DNA of 64,000 nt from Leptospiraceae bacterium (GCA_016711485.1 JADJSX010000031.1:182501-246500), one strand, 5' to 3'; positions 46,187 to 55,296 are shown, numbered from the stretch's first letter. Numbers and translations are program-made. Notes: a model not told the origin generated them from the sequence alone.

Positions 46187-46639
46187 ATGGCACAGTCATT
46201 AGTTAAAAATTATATTCATATTATTTTCAGCACTAAGTATAGAGAGCCTTTGATTCTTGAATCTGTTGAAGAAGAACTTTTCAGTTATATAGGTGGAATT
46301 TGTAAAGAATATGAATGTCAGCCAATTAAAATTGGAGGATATCTTGATCATGTGCATATTCTTTGTTTTCTATCCAGAAAAATTGCATTGATGAAATTAG
46401 TGGAAGAAATTAAAGCTCATTCCTCTAAATGGATGAAGTTAAAAGATCCAAAGCTAAAAAATTTCTACTGGCAAAATGGATATGCGGCTTTCTCTGTTAA
46501 CCCCCGTGGAGTAGATAGAGTAAGTAAATACATCGAGAACCAAAAATTTCATCATAAAAAATTTGCATTTAAAGAAGAATTGATTCATTACTTTGAACAA
46601 TACGAAATCGAATACGATGAAAAATACGTTTGGGATTGA
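46187..46639 (+). CDS. IS200/RAYT-type Y1 transposase
   Basis: 150 residues from ATG 46187, preceded by AAAGAGGAA. Y1-type HUH transposase: HIIFSTKYREPLI at the N-terminus, GGYLDHVHILCFL with the HUH pair, and the catalytic tyrosine probably in FYWQNGYAAFSVNPRG. The end (KYIENQKFHHKK, YEIEYDEKYVWD) is common in IS200-like and REP-associated tyrosine transposases. It sits between two copies of the palindromic repeat and three more lie nearby. That suggests a RAYT acting on those repeats rather than an IS200 with its own ends. Single-strand cleavage at hairpin-defined sites is the family mechanism. Confidence 0.85.
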   Translation: MAQSLVKNYIHIIFSTKYREPLILESVEEELFSYIGGICKEYECQPIKIGGYLDHVHILCFLSRKIALMKLVEEIKAHSSKWMKLKDPKLKNFYWQNGYAAFSVNPRGVDRVSKYIENQKFHHKKFAFKEELIHYFEQYEIEYDEKYVWD

Positions 46640-46661
46640 AATTCCTTTTTGAAAAAGATTC

Positions 46662-46777
46662 CCTATCCCTTGCAGGATAGGACAGAGGTATTACGCTCCG
46701 TTAGAGTTATAGTAAAAAGCAAAGCCCCGAATGGGGCGAAATATCTCCTGATATGGGAGAAAGCCCATATCAGTGTA
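46662..46777. repeat. REPIN-like palindromic repeat, copy 2 (divergent left end)
   Basis: The left hairpin is CTATCCCTTGCAGGATAG instead of the CATAGTC form, while the middle (GCCCCGAATGGGGCG) and right (CTGATATGGG..CAGTGTA) parts match the other copies. Directly downstream of the transposase gene. Between it and 47055 there is no gene. Confidence 0.8.
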
Positions 46778-47055
46778 TTTGTAAAGATTCACTTTATCTA
46801 ATTTATTTGTAAAAAATCAATCTATCCCAAACACATTTTTATAGAAATCCTATCTATACCTTCCAATTTATCTGTAAAAAAACTATTCTTTAAAATTATA
46901 ATAAATTCTTTCAGCCTTCGGTCTGCCTTCGATTAGCCTTCGATTTGGTTACGAGAAAGATTTGAGATGAATCTGTAAAAAGTCGAATTGACATCGAACT
47001 CAGGTGACCGATATACTATAGTAATCATACAGTTATTATAGGAGTAACATATACT

Positions 47056-47664
47056 ATGGCAAAACTAACAGGAAATGTATTAGGCGGGGTAAAAGGTAAA
47101 CTTGGAAATGTGTATTTCGCAGAATACAAGGGAAATACAGTTATTAGGGCAATGCCTAAACCTAAAAAGGACAAACCTTCTCCAAAGCAGAAGACGATAA
47201 GAAATGAATTCAAATTGGGAAATTCTTTGGCGAGTAAATTTAAGTCATTATTTCATTTTATTAAATTAGCAAATCCAGAAGCAAGTCCTAGAAAGGATTT
47301 TTTTTCGAGAGTAAATTTGGCGATCCTTCAAAATGAATCTGAACTAAGTGTTGATTATGCAAAGTTGGAATTCACGAGAGGTCTTCTAGATATTCCAAAC
47401 GAATTTACCTTGCAATCGCAAACAGATAAAATCATTGCAAGTTGGAAAAATATTGAATCACAGGAATTACAGGATGATATAGTGATTTGCCTCTTTGATC
47501 CAGCTTACCCAACTCCAATCATCCTCTCCACCAAGCGGCAAACCAACTTTATCCACTTATCTGTCCCTTCTTTTTGGAAAGGACATTTGATTTACTGCTA
47601 TACATTCGCTAAAAACGACAAAGGTAAATTCTCTGATTCGAGATACTTCGGGGTTGTTTATTGA
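47056..47664 (+). CDS. DUF6266-family protein
   Basis: 202 residues. The N-terminus MAKLTGNVLGGVKGKLGNVY (small residue/glycine-rich, then GNTVIRAMPKPKKDKPSPKQ) is the family signature, followed by EFKLGNSLASKFKSLF and a C-terminal half made of beta strands (IVICLFDPAYPTPIIL, LIYCYTFAKND) like an immunoglobulin-type domain. The family is found in multi-copy sets in Bacteroidetes and some spirochaetes, with no established role. ATAGGAGTAACATATACT precedes the ATG. It is isolated between REPIN copies 2 and 3. Confidence 0.75.
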   Translation: MAKLTGNVLGGVKGKLGNVYFAEYKGNTVIRAMPKPKKDKPSPKQKTIRNEFKLGNSLASKFKSLFHFIKLANPEASPRKDFFSRVNLAILQNESELSVDYAKLEFTRGLLDIPNEFTLQSQTDKIIASWKNIESQELQDDIVICLFDPAYPTPIILSTKRQTNFIHLSVPSFWKGHLIYCYTFAKNDKGKFSDSRYFGVVY

Positions 47665-47721
47665 TTTTTGATTTATCATGATGAAATTTGTAAATGTTGA
47701 ATTAATTTTTGTTTTATCGGA

Positions 47722-47843
47722 TACACTGCATAGTCCTTGCAGACTATGGGGGAGGTATTTCGCCCCGTTGGGGCTTGGCTTTTTACTACAGCTCCAACGG
47801 AGCGTAATACCTCCTGATATGGGTGCTAGCCCATATCAGTGTA
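47722..47843. repeat. REPIN-like palindromic repeat, copy 3
   Basis: TACACTG to CAGTGTA, 122 bp, with slightly altered middle (CCCCGTTGGGGC then TCCAACGGAGC). It separates the DUF6266 gene from the HNH gene. Confidence 0.85.
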
Positions 47844-47896
47844 TTTGTAGAAATTCATTTTCAATTTGAATGTATTTATAAAAAGTATTTCAAAAC

Positions 47897-49174
47897 CTAT
47901 AAAGCCTGTGAATACTTCCATGTATCCCCTGGAACGATGTTTTTCAATTTAGAGAAATTGTTAAAGATATGATTGCTTATAATTTCCACCTTCTCGGTAT
48001 TAGCCGCTTTCAGAATTGTATCAGAGGAAGTGAGTTTATAAGAAAGTTTACGAATATCTCGCTGGATAAACGCATCTTCAAAATCTAAGCATTTGTCGAT
48101 ATGAGATTTAATTCTTTGCGTTAAAGTCTCATCCAACTCAGGAAGATGATTTGATTTTTTACTATTAAGACTGGTATCTCGAATAGGGTAAAGATTCCAA
48201 AAGGAATTATTTGGAAAAAAGGAATAAGGTAGAAGATGGTCTAATGGAAATTCACCACTGCATGGAGAATTGGAGTAAATACAAATTGTTAGCCCGTGTT
48301 TTCGATAAACATTTTTGTAATGTTGAATTGTATTTTGGTCTCTGGTTTCTTTTAAATCAAAGAGAGAACTTAAATCATCAAATACATTTTCACGACCAGA
48401 ACTCTTTGCAAACTCCATACTCTTTTCAATCCAACGATAGGAAATAGAATCTCTTAAAAGAACTCGCATTTCCGCTATTTCCTCGTAGATTCTTTCCGGA
48501 AAAGTGATAAAAGTATTTTCTGTATCGAGTAAATCTTTCCAAGTCTTAGCATTCTGGATAATGCTTGTTCGCCTACCTGATAGTATTCGTGCATTTTCTC
48601 TTGTATAATCATAATCAATGGAAAATAAAGAGTATACTCCGCTATCTTTGGATACTTCTGATTCACCGCTAACAGGCTGATAGAATAAATTAAATAGTTT
48701 TAGATTACTTCCTTTTAGATTTGGAATATAGCGCAGAGGCATTGCTAAAATAATATTTCGAACTTCAATCATAAGATCAATCATAGCAGGACTAATTTCT
48801 TTTTCATCATCCAAATGACTCATAAAATGAAAGATAGATTGCTCATTTTCGGGAATTAAAACTCCGGATTCTTTTTTTATGTAAGTATCAATTTTAGTTC
48901 GAACGCCTACTTGCTTTGCTCCACCAATTTGTGGAATTCCCTTTTCAGTCAGTATCCAATAATAATAAATGAATTTTCGAGTTACCTCCATGAGAGGAAT
49001 AAAATAATAACCGTATTTTGGTCTTGCATCTAAATTTTCAAATGTATAATCAATGAGTGAGCGCAGCAAACAAAGCTTATACGTGCTAGTTAATTTTCCA
49101 TAGTCTAAAATATTTAGAATGTCTTTGATGATGTTCATAATAATATACTTTGCATCCTTCATTTTCGATTTCAT
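47897..49174 (-). CDS. HNH-type endonuclease domain protein
   Basis: 425 residues from ATG 49174 (GAGGAAAA upstream); the frame extends back into a repeat to 49234, but that part is not native. The N-terminal ~290 residues are helical and unrecognised (ILNILDYGKLTSTYKLCLLR). Residues ~296-340 hold CIYSNSPCSGEFPLDHLLPY, SFFPNNSFWNLYPIRD and SLNSKKSNHLPE. These give the C-x-C, DH and N...N-x-K pattern of the HNH/His-Me finger fold. A specialised nuclease in a defence or mobile island is likely; target unknown. It stands opposite to its neighbours, flanked by REPIN copies 3 and 4. Confidence 0.75.
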   Translation of the reverse strand: MKSKMKDAKYIIMNIIKDILNILDYGKLTSTYKLCLLRSLIDYTFENLDARPKYGYYFIPLMEVTRKFIYYYWILTEKGIPQIGGAKQVGVRTKIDTYIKKESGVLIPENEQSIFHFMSHLDDEKEISPAMIDLMIEVRNIILAMPLRYIPNLKGSNLKLFNLFYQPVSGESEVSKDSGVYSLFSIDYDYTRENARILSGRRTSIIQNAKTWKDLLDTENTFITFPERIYEEIAEMRVLLRDSISYRWIEKSMEFAKSSGRENVFDDLSSLFDLKETRDQNTIQHYKNVYRKHGLTICIYSNSPCSGEFPLDHLLPYSFFPNNSFWNLYPIRDTSLNSKKSNHLPELDETLTQRIKSHIDKCLDFEDAFIQRDIRKLSYKLTSSDTILKAANTEKVEIISNHIFNNFSKLKNIVPGDTWKYSQAL

Positions 49175-49224
49175 TTTTCCTCTGTCAATCCTTTTCAATT
49201 CTGTAAATTTCTGCTTTATACTTA

Positions 49225-49347
49225 TACACTGCATAGTCCTATCAGACTATGCAGGAGGTATTTCGCCCCGTTGGGGCTATAGTAAAAAGCTAAGCCCCGA
49301 ATGGGGCGTAATACCTCCTGATATGGGAGCAAGCCCATATCAGTGTA
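49225..49347. repeat. REPIN-like palindromic repeat, copy 4
   Basis: TACACTG to CAGTGTA, 123 bp. The hairpins CATAGTC/GACTATG, GCCCCGAATGGGGCG and CTGATATGGG/CCCATATCAG are all intact. It precedes the DUF3800 gene with the first copy of the ATPase 5' module. Confidence 0.85.
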
Positions 49348-49370
49348 GTTGTAAATAGCCAAATTTCTAA

Positions 49371-49578
49371 TTACAAAAATTCTTTCATCCTTGCAGACAG
49401 GCGAGGAAGCCTATCCTACCTCTTTTTAAGATTCGCCCTTTCCATTTCCCTAAACAATTCCCAGCATTTCCATAATAAAAATACCCCTTCCTACTTGACA
49501 ACAATAGTAAGGCTCGGTTATCCAGTATGTCTGTGCTATGGGAATAAATACAATATTACAATCTGCTAATGAGCCTTT
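49371..49578 (+). repeat. ATPase 5' module, copy a (promoter region and first codons)
   Basis: About 208 bp nearly identical to DNA upstream of the two ATPase genes at 50576 and 53681. It includes a possible -35 TTGACA at 49495 and TATCCA 18 bases later, then ATGGGAATAAATACAATATT at 49538. Similarity ends after GAGCCTTT, where other sequence leads to the DUF3800 gene. Confidence 0.85.
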
Positions 49579-49600
49579 AAAGAGAATCATTCAGAAATGA
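49538..49600 (+). CDS. 20-codon leader left from the ATPase gene
   Basis: MGINTILQSANEPL, identical to the ATPase N-terminus, continues for six foreign residues and stops at a TGA that overlaps the DUF3800 ATG (ATGA). If translated it would couple ribosomes to the downstream gene. It may simply be a scar. Confidence 0.45.
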   Translation: MGINTILQSANEPLKRIIQK

Positions 49601-50412
49601 AAGAGAAAATTCATATAGAGCATAGATTCTTAGATGAAGCAGGAGATACTTCCTTTTTTGGGAAAGGAATGATACCGATCATTGGCAATGAAGGTGTATC
49701 GCTTTCTTTTATAATAGGAATCGTGAAATTCAAATCTGAATTAGAATCAATTCGGAATCAAATTAATCTATTACAAAAATCTATCGAAGCAGATTCTTAT
49801 TTCCAAGTTCCAAGCGTAAAAAAGAAAGTAGCAAAAGGTGGATTTTATTTTCATGCGACAGACGATATTCCAGAAGTAAGAAAAGTTTTTTTTGATTTTA
49901 TCAGATCTATTGACTGCACTTTCGAAGCAATTGCAGCTAGAAAAGATCTATCCATTTTTGCCAGAAAGCATAATACAAAAGAAGAAGAATTCTATGCAGA
50001 CTTATTATCGCATCTCTTAAAAAATAAACTAGAATTGGGCGGCAAATTAGTGTTAAACATTGCGCAAAGAGGAAAGTCTACTAAAAATCATAATCTAGAA
50101 CTTGCTTTAAAAAAAGCAGAGTCTAGATTTTTAAATAATAAAAGTAATACAGAAAAACAAGTCTCTACAAAGATTGTATTCAATGTTCAGAATCAAAAGA
50201 CAGAGCCACTTTTGAACATAGCTGACTATTTTTGTTGGGCAATCCAAAGAGTATTTGAAAAGGGAGAAACTAGATATTACAATTATTTGAGTGATAAAAT
50301 TTCTCTCGTAGTTGATTTATATGATTCGAAAAAGTATGCAGGAAATTGGAATTATTATACAAAGGAAAACCCATTGGGGTCTGAAAATGAAATAAGCCCA
50401 CCGCTGGACTAA
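49597..50412 (+). CDS. DUF3800 domain protein
   Basis: 271 residues. An RNase-H-like fold family found often in defence islands: HRFLDEAGDTSFFGKG at residues 9-24 (first acidic site, FLDEAGD), later RQ-type helical parts, and NIADYFCWAIQRVFEKGETR near residue 206 with YNYLSDKISLVVDLYD. The likely acidic catalytic residues are D13, E14 and D17 plus a later aspartate (IADYF). Biochemical role is not established for the family. It sits behind the promoter module of the ATPase gene and is followed by a structured RNA candidate that overlaps its stop. Confidence 0.85.
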   Translation: MKEKIHIEHRFLDEAGDTSFFGKGMIPIIGNEGVSLSFIIGIVKFKSELESIRNQINLLQKSIEADSYFQVPSVKKKVAKGGFYFHATDDIPEVRKVFFDFIRSIDCTFEAIAARKDLSIFARKHNTKEEEFYADLLSHLLKNKLELGGKLVLNIAQRGKSTKNHNLELALKKAESRFLNNKSNTEKQVSTKIVFNVQNQKTEPLLNIADYFCWAIQRVFEKGETRYYNYLSDKISLVVDLYDSKKYAGNWNYYTKENPLGSENEISPPLD

Positions 50413-50494
50413 GAGGGATACCCCTCCACGACATGGAGTCGGAGTTCATACAGGGCAGACTTAGGGATAGTTTCGACCAAATAGATTTTTGGTC
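50396..50494 (+). ncRNA. Structured RNA candidate at the DUF3800 3' end
   Basis: From the last codons of the gene the DNA folds into a branched structure. CTAAG (50409-50413) pairs with CTTAG (50460-50464). Inside are hairpins GAGGG/CCCTC (50413-50426) and CGAC/GTCG (50429-50441), and an outer hairpin GACCAAA/TTTGGTC follows (50475-50494). Conserved RNA motifs beside DUF3800 genes have been reported in comparative searches (the DUF3800 motifs); whether this is one of them was not tested. No T-run follows, so it is not a simple terminator. Confidence 0.45.
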
Positions 50495-50575
50495 AAGTGA
50501 AAAAAGAAGAAGGTTTTAAACCACAGTTCTGTAAACTCACAACATGTCCCTGCCTGTCGATTTATAGAAAAAGTA

Positions 50576-51070
50576 TTTCTTATTACAAAAACTCTATCGT
50601 TATTGCAGCCAGGCTAGGAAGCCTATCCTACCTCTTATTAAGATTCGCCCTTTCCGTTTCCCTAAACAATTCCCTGCATTTCCATAACAAAAATCACCTT
50701 ACTACTTGACAACAATAGTAAGGCTCGGTTATCCAGTATGTCTGTGCTATGGGAATAAATACAATATTACAATCTGCTAATGAGCCTTTGCCTTCTGTCA
50801 ATCTTGGATTTGATGGACAAGACCCGACTCCCCGTCTAGAGGACTTTTATCTTTCTAAGAAAGGCTCTCTCGTGATTCGGACTATCTTAGAATCACTCGG
50901 AGGAAACGAAAAAAGAAAACGAATTGGGACAATTACAGCACCGCCCGGCTCGGGGAAATCCTATCTTGCTTTGTTTCTGGGAACTCTCCTTAACAATCAC
51001 AAGCCCTGGAACAAAGACTTACTTGCCATTCTAGAATCACAAAATAAATCCTATCGAGCTGAAATTGAAA
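50576..51070 (+). repeat. ATPase 5' module, copy b
   Basis: About 495 bp closely matching copy c (53681-54178): upstream region, start and first ~107 codons of the ATPase gene. Past 51070 the DNA diverges although the protein stays similar for ~18 codons, which looks like a recombination or gene-conversion junction. The stretch between 50495 and 50575 has no gene. Confidence 0.85.
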
Positions 51071-51192
51071 AGCCACTTCGAGAATACTTGGCTTCCTCTG
51101 AGAGACTCATTCCTGTTTATATGGTGTTGCTTCTGGGCGTATCGGTGCGTAGACTAAAAGTTCTAAGCGCACCGCCGGGCTCGCCTTCCTGA
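50749..51192 (+). pseudogene. P-loop ATPase, truncated copy
   Basis: 147 codons. The first 126 or so match the N-terminus of the 53857 gene, including the intact Walker A (TITAPPGSGKSYLALFLG). After LIPVYMV the sequence changes to unrelated LLLGVSVRRLKVLSAPPG and stops. The Walker B region and everything after it are gone, so it is non-functional as an ATPase. The stop lies beside a GAGTAGGGACAA palindrome, and the group II intron begins 245 bases later. Confidence 0.85.
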
Positions 51193-51222
51193 GTAGGGAC
51201 AATTACAGATTTGTCCCTACTC
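51191..51222. repeat. GAGTAGGGACAA palindrome
   Basis: A perfect 12-bp inverted repeat (GAGTAGGGACAA/TTGTCCCTACTC) at the stop of the truncated ATPase, related to the palindromes at 7269 and 12034. Between it and the intron hairpin (51223-51413) no gene is seen. Confidence 0.7.
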
Positions 51223-51413
51223 ATCCAGTTGATCCCTTACGCTAGTTTTTGCCAGATTTTTCTTTTCATGCGGTTAAACCTTATTAACTTTTCTTTTTAA
51301 AAAGCAAACTCTTTAAATATTATTTACTTTCTTAAAGAAAGAAAACCCGACATTATTTTAATATTAAGCGGTTAATAATAAATATCCTCCATAATATCAA
51401 TTTTACCTTCCAA

Positions 51414-51436
51414 ATTTGGAACCGACGGTTCCAAAT
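51414..51436. repeat. Perfect hairpin at the group II intron 5' boundary
   Basis: ATTTGGAACC/GGTTCCAAAT with a three-base loop, directly before the intron's GTGTGCCC start. Group II introns of one bacterial class insert just after such stem-loops. Confidence 0.7.
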
Positions 51437-53413
51437 GTGTGCCCGGCATGGGCGATAACTTGAGGGTGCAAGTCCCTTATGGAGGTTGATTGTACCAACC
51501 ATTAGCTGAAGACAAGGGTGTCTATTGTGAGGTAGAATCTGAAGGAAGTCCTAGGCAAATTCTTGGCTCGATGTAAAAGAATCTGATTCGAGGCAGTACC
51601 CATCTGGACGAGTCTGCATTTCAAGACAAAGTCCGATACAATCAAAAGGTGGATCTGTAGATCAGACGAGTGTATGAGAGGAAAGTTATCGTTCTTACCC
51701 GGGGAGGTCTGTATGTTTGACACTATACGTTAAGCGACATTGTGAGATGCCGTATGAATATACAGAAGTCAGCAGAGGTCATAGTAGAGGAGATAGATTG
51801 GAATGAATGTCAGGTTGTTAATGGAGATAACCAAGTGTAAACGCAATGGCAGAGGGAAAAGAATCTAATGAATTGAAGGACTGAACGTTAATGAAAAGGC
51901 GGAGCTATTGAAGATTTCAGAATGATTGGGTAGAATTCAGAAAGGACAGAAATGTTACTATTTAGGGGATAATATGGTGAATCCACGTTGAACTTGAATA
52001 GAGGAATAGAATCATCTGGCAAGACCAAGAGTGAAAGCCTGCGATAGAAAAAAAAAATTAGTATAGAGAAGAATGTAACATGGATTTGATGGAAGAGATA
52101 TTAGCCGACGAGAACTTACAGGAAGCCTTACAAAGAGTATGCGCTAACAAAGGAGCAGCCGGGATAGACGGAATCACAACGACTGAGTTTCATAAGCAGA
52201 TGTCCGAGGAATGGAAGGAGACTAAACAAAGATTGCTTCTAGGGAAATACAAACCTAAAGGAGTAAGAAGAGTTGAAATACCTAAGCCAGCCGGGGGGAT
52301 AAGAATGCTAGGAATTCCGACAGTTATGGATAGATTCATCCAACAAGCAATGTTACAGCGGCTAACGCCGATATTCGACCCTGAATTTTCAAAGTTTAGC
52401 TACGGCTTTAGGCCGAATAAGAGTGCGCATGACGCGGTGAGACAGGCAAAGAAATATATCGAGGAAGGTCACAAATTTGTAGTAGACATAGACCTTGAGA
52501 AATTCTTTGACAAAGTAAATCACGACATCTTGATGCATCTTGTTGGAAAGAAGATCAGAGACAAGAGAGTATTGCGTTTAATAGGAAGTTACCTCAGAGC
52601 AGGGGTTATGACCAATGGAGTATGTATCCCAAACGAGGAAGGCACTCCGCAAGGTGGTGTGATAAGTCCGATACTGGCAAACATCATGTTAAACGAGCTA
52701 GATAAAGAACTGGAGGCAAGAGGTCACAAATTCTGTAGATATGCAGATGACTGTAACATCTATGTAAAATCCATGAAAGCAGGGGAGCGGGTAAAGGCAA
52801 GCATAACAAGATTTCTAAACAAGAAACTTAAACTGAAAGTGAATGAAACCAAGAGTGCAGTTGATAAACCAATGAATCGAAAGTTTCTCGGATTTACATT
52901 TGGAAACGTAGATAGTGTAGTGATACAAATATCCTCGCAATCACTGGAACGAGTGAAGAATAAGATTCGTGAATTGACCAATCCCATGCGAAGTGTCTCA
53001 ATGGAAGAGCGGATAAAGGTCATAAACCGTTATATAATAGGATGGTTAGGATACTATTCGCTAATCGAAGTTCCTGAGACCATTGAAAGTATAGACGGCT
53101 GGCTAAGAAGGCGAATGAGATCATGCCAATGGCAACAGTGGAAGAAACCTAAAACAAGAATCAGAGAATTAATAAAACTGGGTTTGAAAGAATCGACCGC
53201 AAGAAAGATGGGATATTCAAGGAAAGGAAACTGGAGATGTAGTCGAACACCTGCAATGCACAAGGCAATGGGAATTAAACACTGGAAAGATCGGGGGTTA
53301 ATAAATCTTGTTGCGAGATATGAAATCTATCGTGAAAGTTGGCGAACCGCCGTGTACCGAACGGTATGCACGGTGGTGTGAGAGGACGGGGCTAACAACC
53401 CCTCCTACTCGAT
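51437..53413 (+). mobile_element. Group II intron
   Basis: The 5' end GTGTGCCCGGCATGGGCGAT and the following TGAGGGTGCAAGTCCC are a domain I start. The maturase is at 52080-53381 in domain IV. The 3' end shows GTGAGAGGACGGGGCTAACA and CCCCTCCTACTCGAT, a domain V/VI-like end (bulged A in CCTACTC). Length about 1.98 kb is normal. The exact 3' boundary could be a few bases different. It sits after a perfect hairpin downstream of a truncated ATPase gene, not inside a coding gene. Confidence 0.85.
52080..53381 (+). CDS. ltrA: Group II intron reverse transcriptase/maturase
   Basis: 433 residues, intact. Reverse transcriptase motifs: PKGVRRVEIPKPAGGIRMLG, YGFRPNKSAHDAVRQAKKYI, FVVDIDLEKFFDKVNHDILM, GTPQGGVISPILANIMLNEL and the active site FCRYADDCNIYVKS (YADD). 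A maturase X domain follows (GWLGYYSLIEVPE, WQQWKKPKTRIRELIKLGLK). No recognisable HNH endonuclease domain is present at the C-terminus. It splices and mobilises the surrounding intron by retrohoming. Confidence 0.95.
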   Translation: MDLMEEILADENLQEALQRVCANKGAAGIDGITTTEFHKQMSEEWKETKQRLLLGKYKPKGVRRVEIPKPAGGIRMLGIPTVMDRFIQQAMLQRLTPIFDPEFSKFSYGFRPNKSAHDAVRQAKKYIEEGHKFVVDIDLEKFFDKVNHDILMHLVGKKIRDKRVLRLIGSYLRAGVMTNGVCIPNEEGTPQGGVISPILANIMLNELDKELEARGHKFCRYADDCNIYVKSMKAGERVKASITRFLNKKLKLKVNETKSAVDKPMNRKFLGFTFGNVDSVVIQISSQSLERVKNKIRELTNPMRSVSMEERIKVINRYIIGWLGYYSLIEVPETIESIDGWLRRRMRSCQWQQWKKPKTRIRELIKLGLKESTARKMGYSRKGNWRCSRTPAMHKAMGIKHWKDRGLINLVARYEIYRESWRTAVYRTVCTVV

Positions 53414-53544
53414 CTGGATAAAATTTTGTATTTCCTGCCCATTTTATCTTTTGATTTAATCAAGATTTATCTTTTGCATATTGCATTATTTCCTAATCAA
53501 TCTACATTTACTGTTTTGCAAAGAATAAAAATGCTTTATCCTTA

Positions 53545-53667
53545 TACACTGCATAGTCCTTGCAGACTATGCAGGAGGTATTTCGCCCCGTTGGGGCTAT
53601 AGTAAAAAGCCAAGCCCCGAATGGGGCGTAATACATCCTGATATGGGAGCAAGCCCATATCAGTGTA
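53545..53667. repeat. REPIN-like palindromic repeat, copy 5
   Basis: TACACTG to CAGTGTA, 123 bp, almost identical to copy 4. It lies between the intron and the ATPase gene. No gene lies between 53414 and 53544. Confidence 0.85.
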
Positions 53668-53680
53668 TTTGTAAATAGCC

Positions 53681-54178
53681 AAATTTCTAATTACAAAAAC
53701 TCTATCATCCTTGCAGACAGGCTAGGAAGCCTATCCTACCTGTTATTAAGATTCACCCTTTCCATTTCCCTAAACAATTCCCTGCATTTCCATAACAAAA
53801 ATCCCCTTCCTACTTGACAACAATAGTAAGGCTCGGTTATCCAGTATGTCTGTGCTATGGGAATAAATACAATATTACAATCTGCTAATGAGCCTTTGCC
53901 TTCAGTCAATCTTGGATTTGATGGACAAGACCCGACTCCTCGTCTAGAGGACTTTTATCTTTCTAAAAAAGGCTCTCTTGTGATTCGGACTGTCTTAGAA
54001 TCACTCGGAGGAAACGAAAAACGAAAACGAATTGGGACGATTACAGCACCGCCCGGGTCTGGGAAATCCTATCTTGCTTTGTTTCTGGGAACTCTCCTTT
54101 ACAATCACAAGCCCTGGAACAAAGACTTACTTGCCATTCTAGAATCACAAAATAAATCCTATCGAGCTGAAATCGAAA
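53681..54178 (+). repeat. ATPase 5' module, copy c
   Basis: The version continuous with the long ATPase gene: upstream region with TTGACA at 53814 and TATCCA at 53838 (18-base spacer), start codon at 53857 and the first ~107 codons. There is no clear Shine-Dalgarno sequence and only ~13 bases between the -10-like element and ATG, so the transcript would be nearly leaderless if this promoter is used. Confidence 0.8.
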
Positions 54179-55296
54179 AAAACATTCGCGAATACCTTTC
54201 CTCTAATTTGCGGCTAATTCCTGTTTATATGGTCGGGGAATCAGAGAATCTACGACGAAATCTACTCGATGCAATTCTTAGCGGTTTATACACATTTGCC
54301 GGTCGAGAGAATTTTTACGATGAACTCTTTTCTTTTTTTAAGACAGATATGGATTGGCAAAAAAAGACTGGAGACGCGAAGAGACTTATTTCTAAAATCG
54401 CAGAGGCTTATTCTAAACCGGATGATTTCTTTCTGGGTTATAAACTCATTCTAGATTTTTGTTCTTCTCTTGGTTTTTCTGGATTTGTAATCTTTAACGA
54501 TGAGTTTAATCGTCTATTGGCGCGAGAGCAAGCTGTGTCTTCGGGGGATTTAGATTTCTTACAAGACTTCGCAGAATACAATTTACGACTTAAAAATTTT
54601 ACAGTCCTACACTATCTTCTTTTACACAAAGGAATTTCCCAATATCTAAATGGAATTTCTTCTGATCGTCGTAAGGAATGGTTAAAGATAGAAGGCAGAT
54701 TCTATCAGATTAATTTTCAAGAAGAGTTAGCAGACACCTACGGGCTAATCGCGAATTACCTCCGTAAGAATACAAACTTTAAATTAACCGAGAGACGAGA
54801 TGAAATTCTTTTAGGGGAAATAAAAAGAGCCTGGAAAATTAATCCATTCTTAGAAGAAGAAATCGGACCTGAATTAAAAGAAATTTCTCATAAAGCCTAT
54901 CCTCTTCATATATCGAACTTGGTCGCACTTCCTCTTTTATGTAATCTACTCGGACAAAATGAAAGAACCCTTTTTGGTTATCTTTCTGATATTCCCTCTC
55001 GCAAGAAGACAGAGCATTTATACCTAGACGATCTATTTGATTATTTTGATACTACTATCGACAAATTGGGATTAGACGACTCTCTACTTACACGTTGGCA
55101 TTATGGAAGAAGTGCAATTGCAGAGACAACGGATAAAGATAAATTTAGAATCATAAAAGCACTGACTGTATTATCTGTAATCAATCGACCAAATCTACTT
55201 CCCGCAACGGTAAAATGGATTGCATTCTCCCTAGGACTAGAAGAGGCTAATTGTAAATCACCTCTAAAGGAATTAGTCACATCAAACCTAGCTCTT

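Noticed and set aside
47678..47869. 63-codon frame over REPIN copy 3
   Set aside because: It is a read-through of the palindromic repeat; similar frames appear at other copies by chance.
50497..50709. 70-codon frame ahead of the truncated ATPase
   Set aside because: It covers the duplicated upstream region; the equivalent positions in copies a and c do not keep the frame.
46027..53667. CRISPR array
   Set aside because: The five repeats are ~122 bp palindromes at 0.6-4 kb spacing with genes between them, not short direct repeats with uniform spacers.
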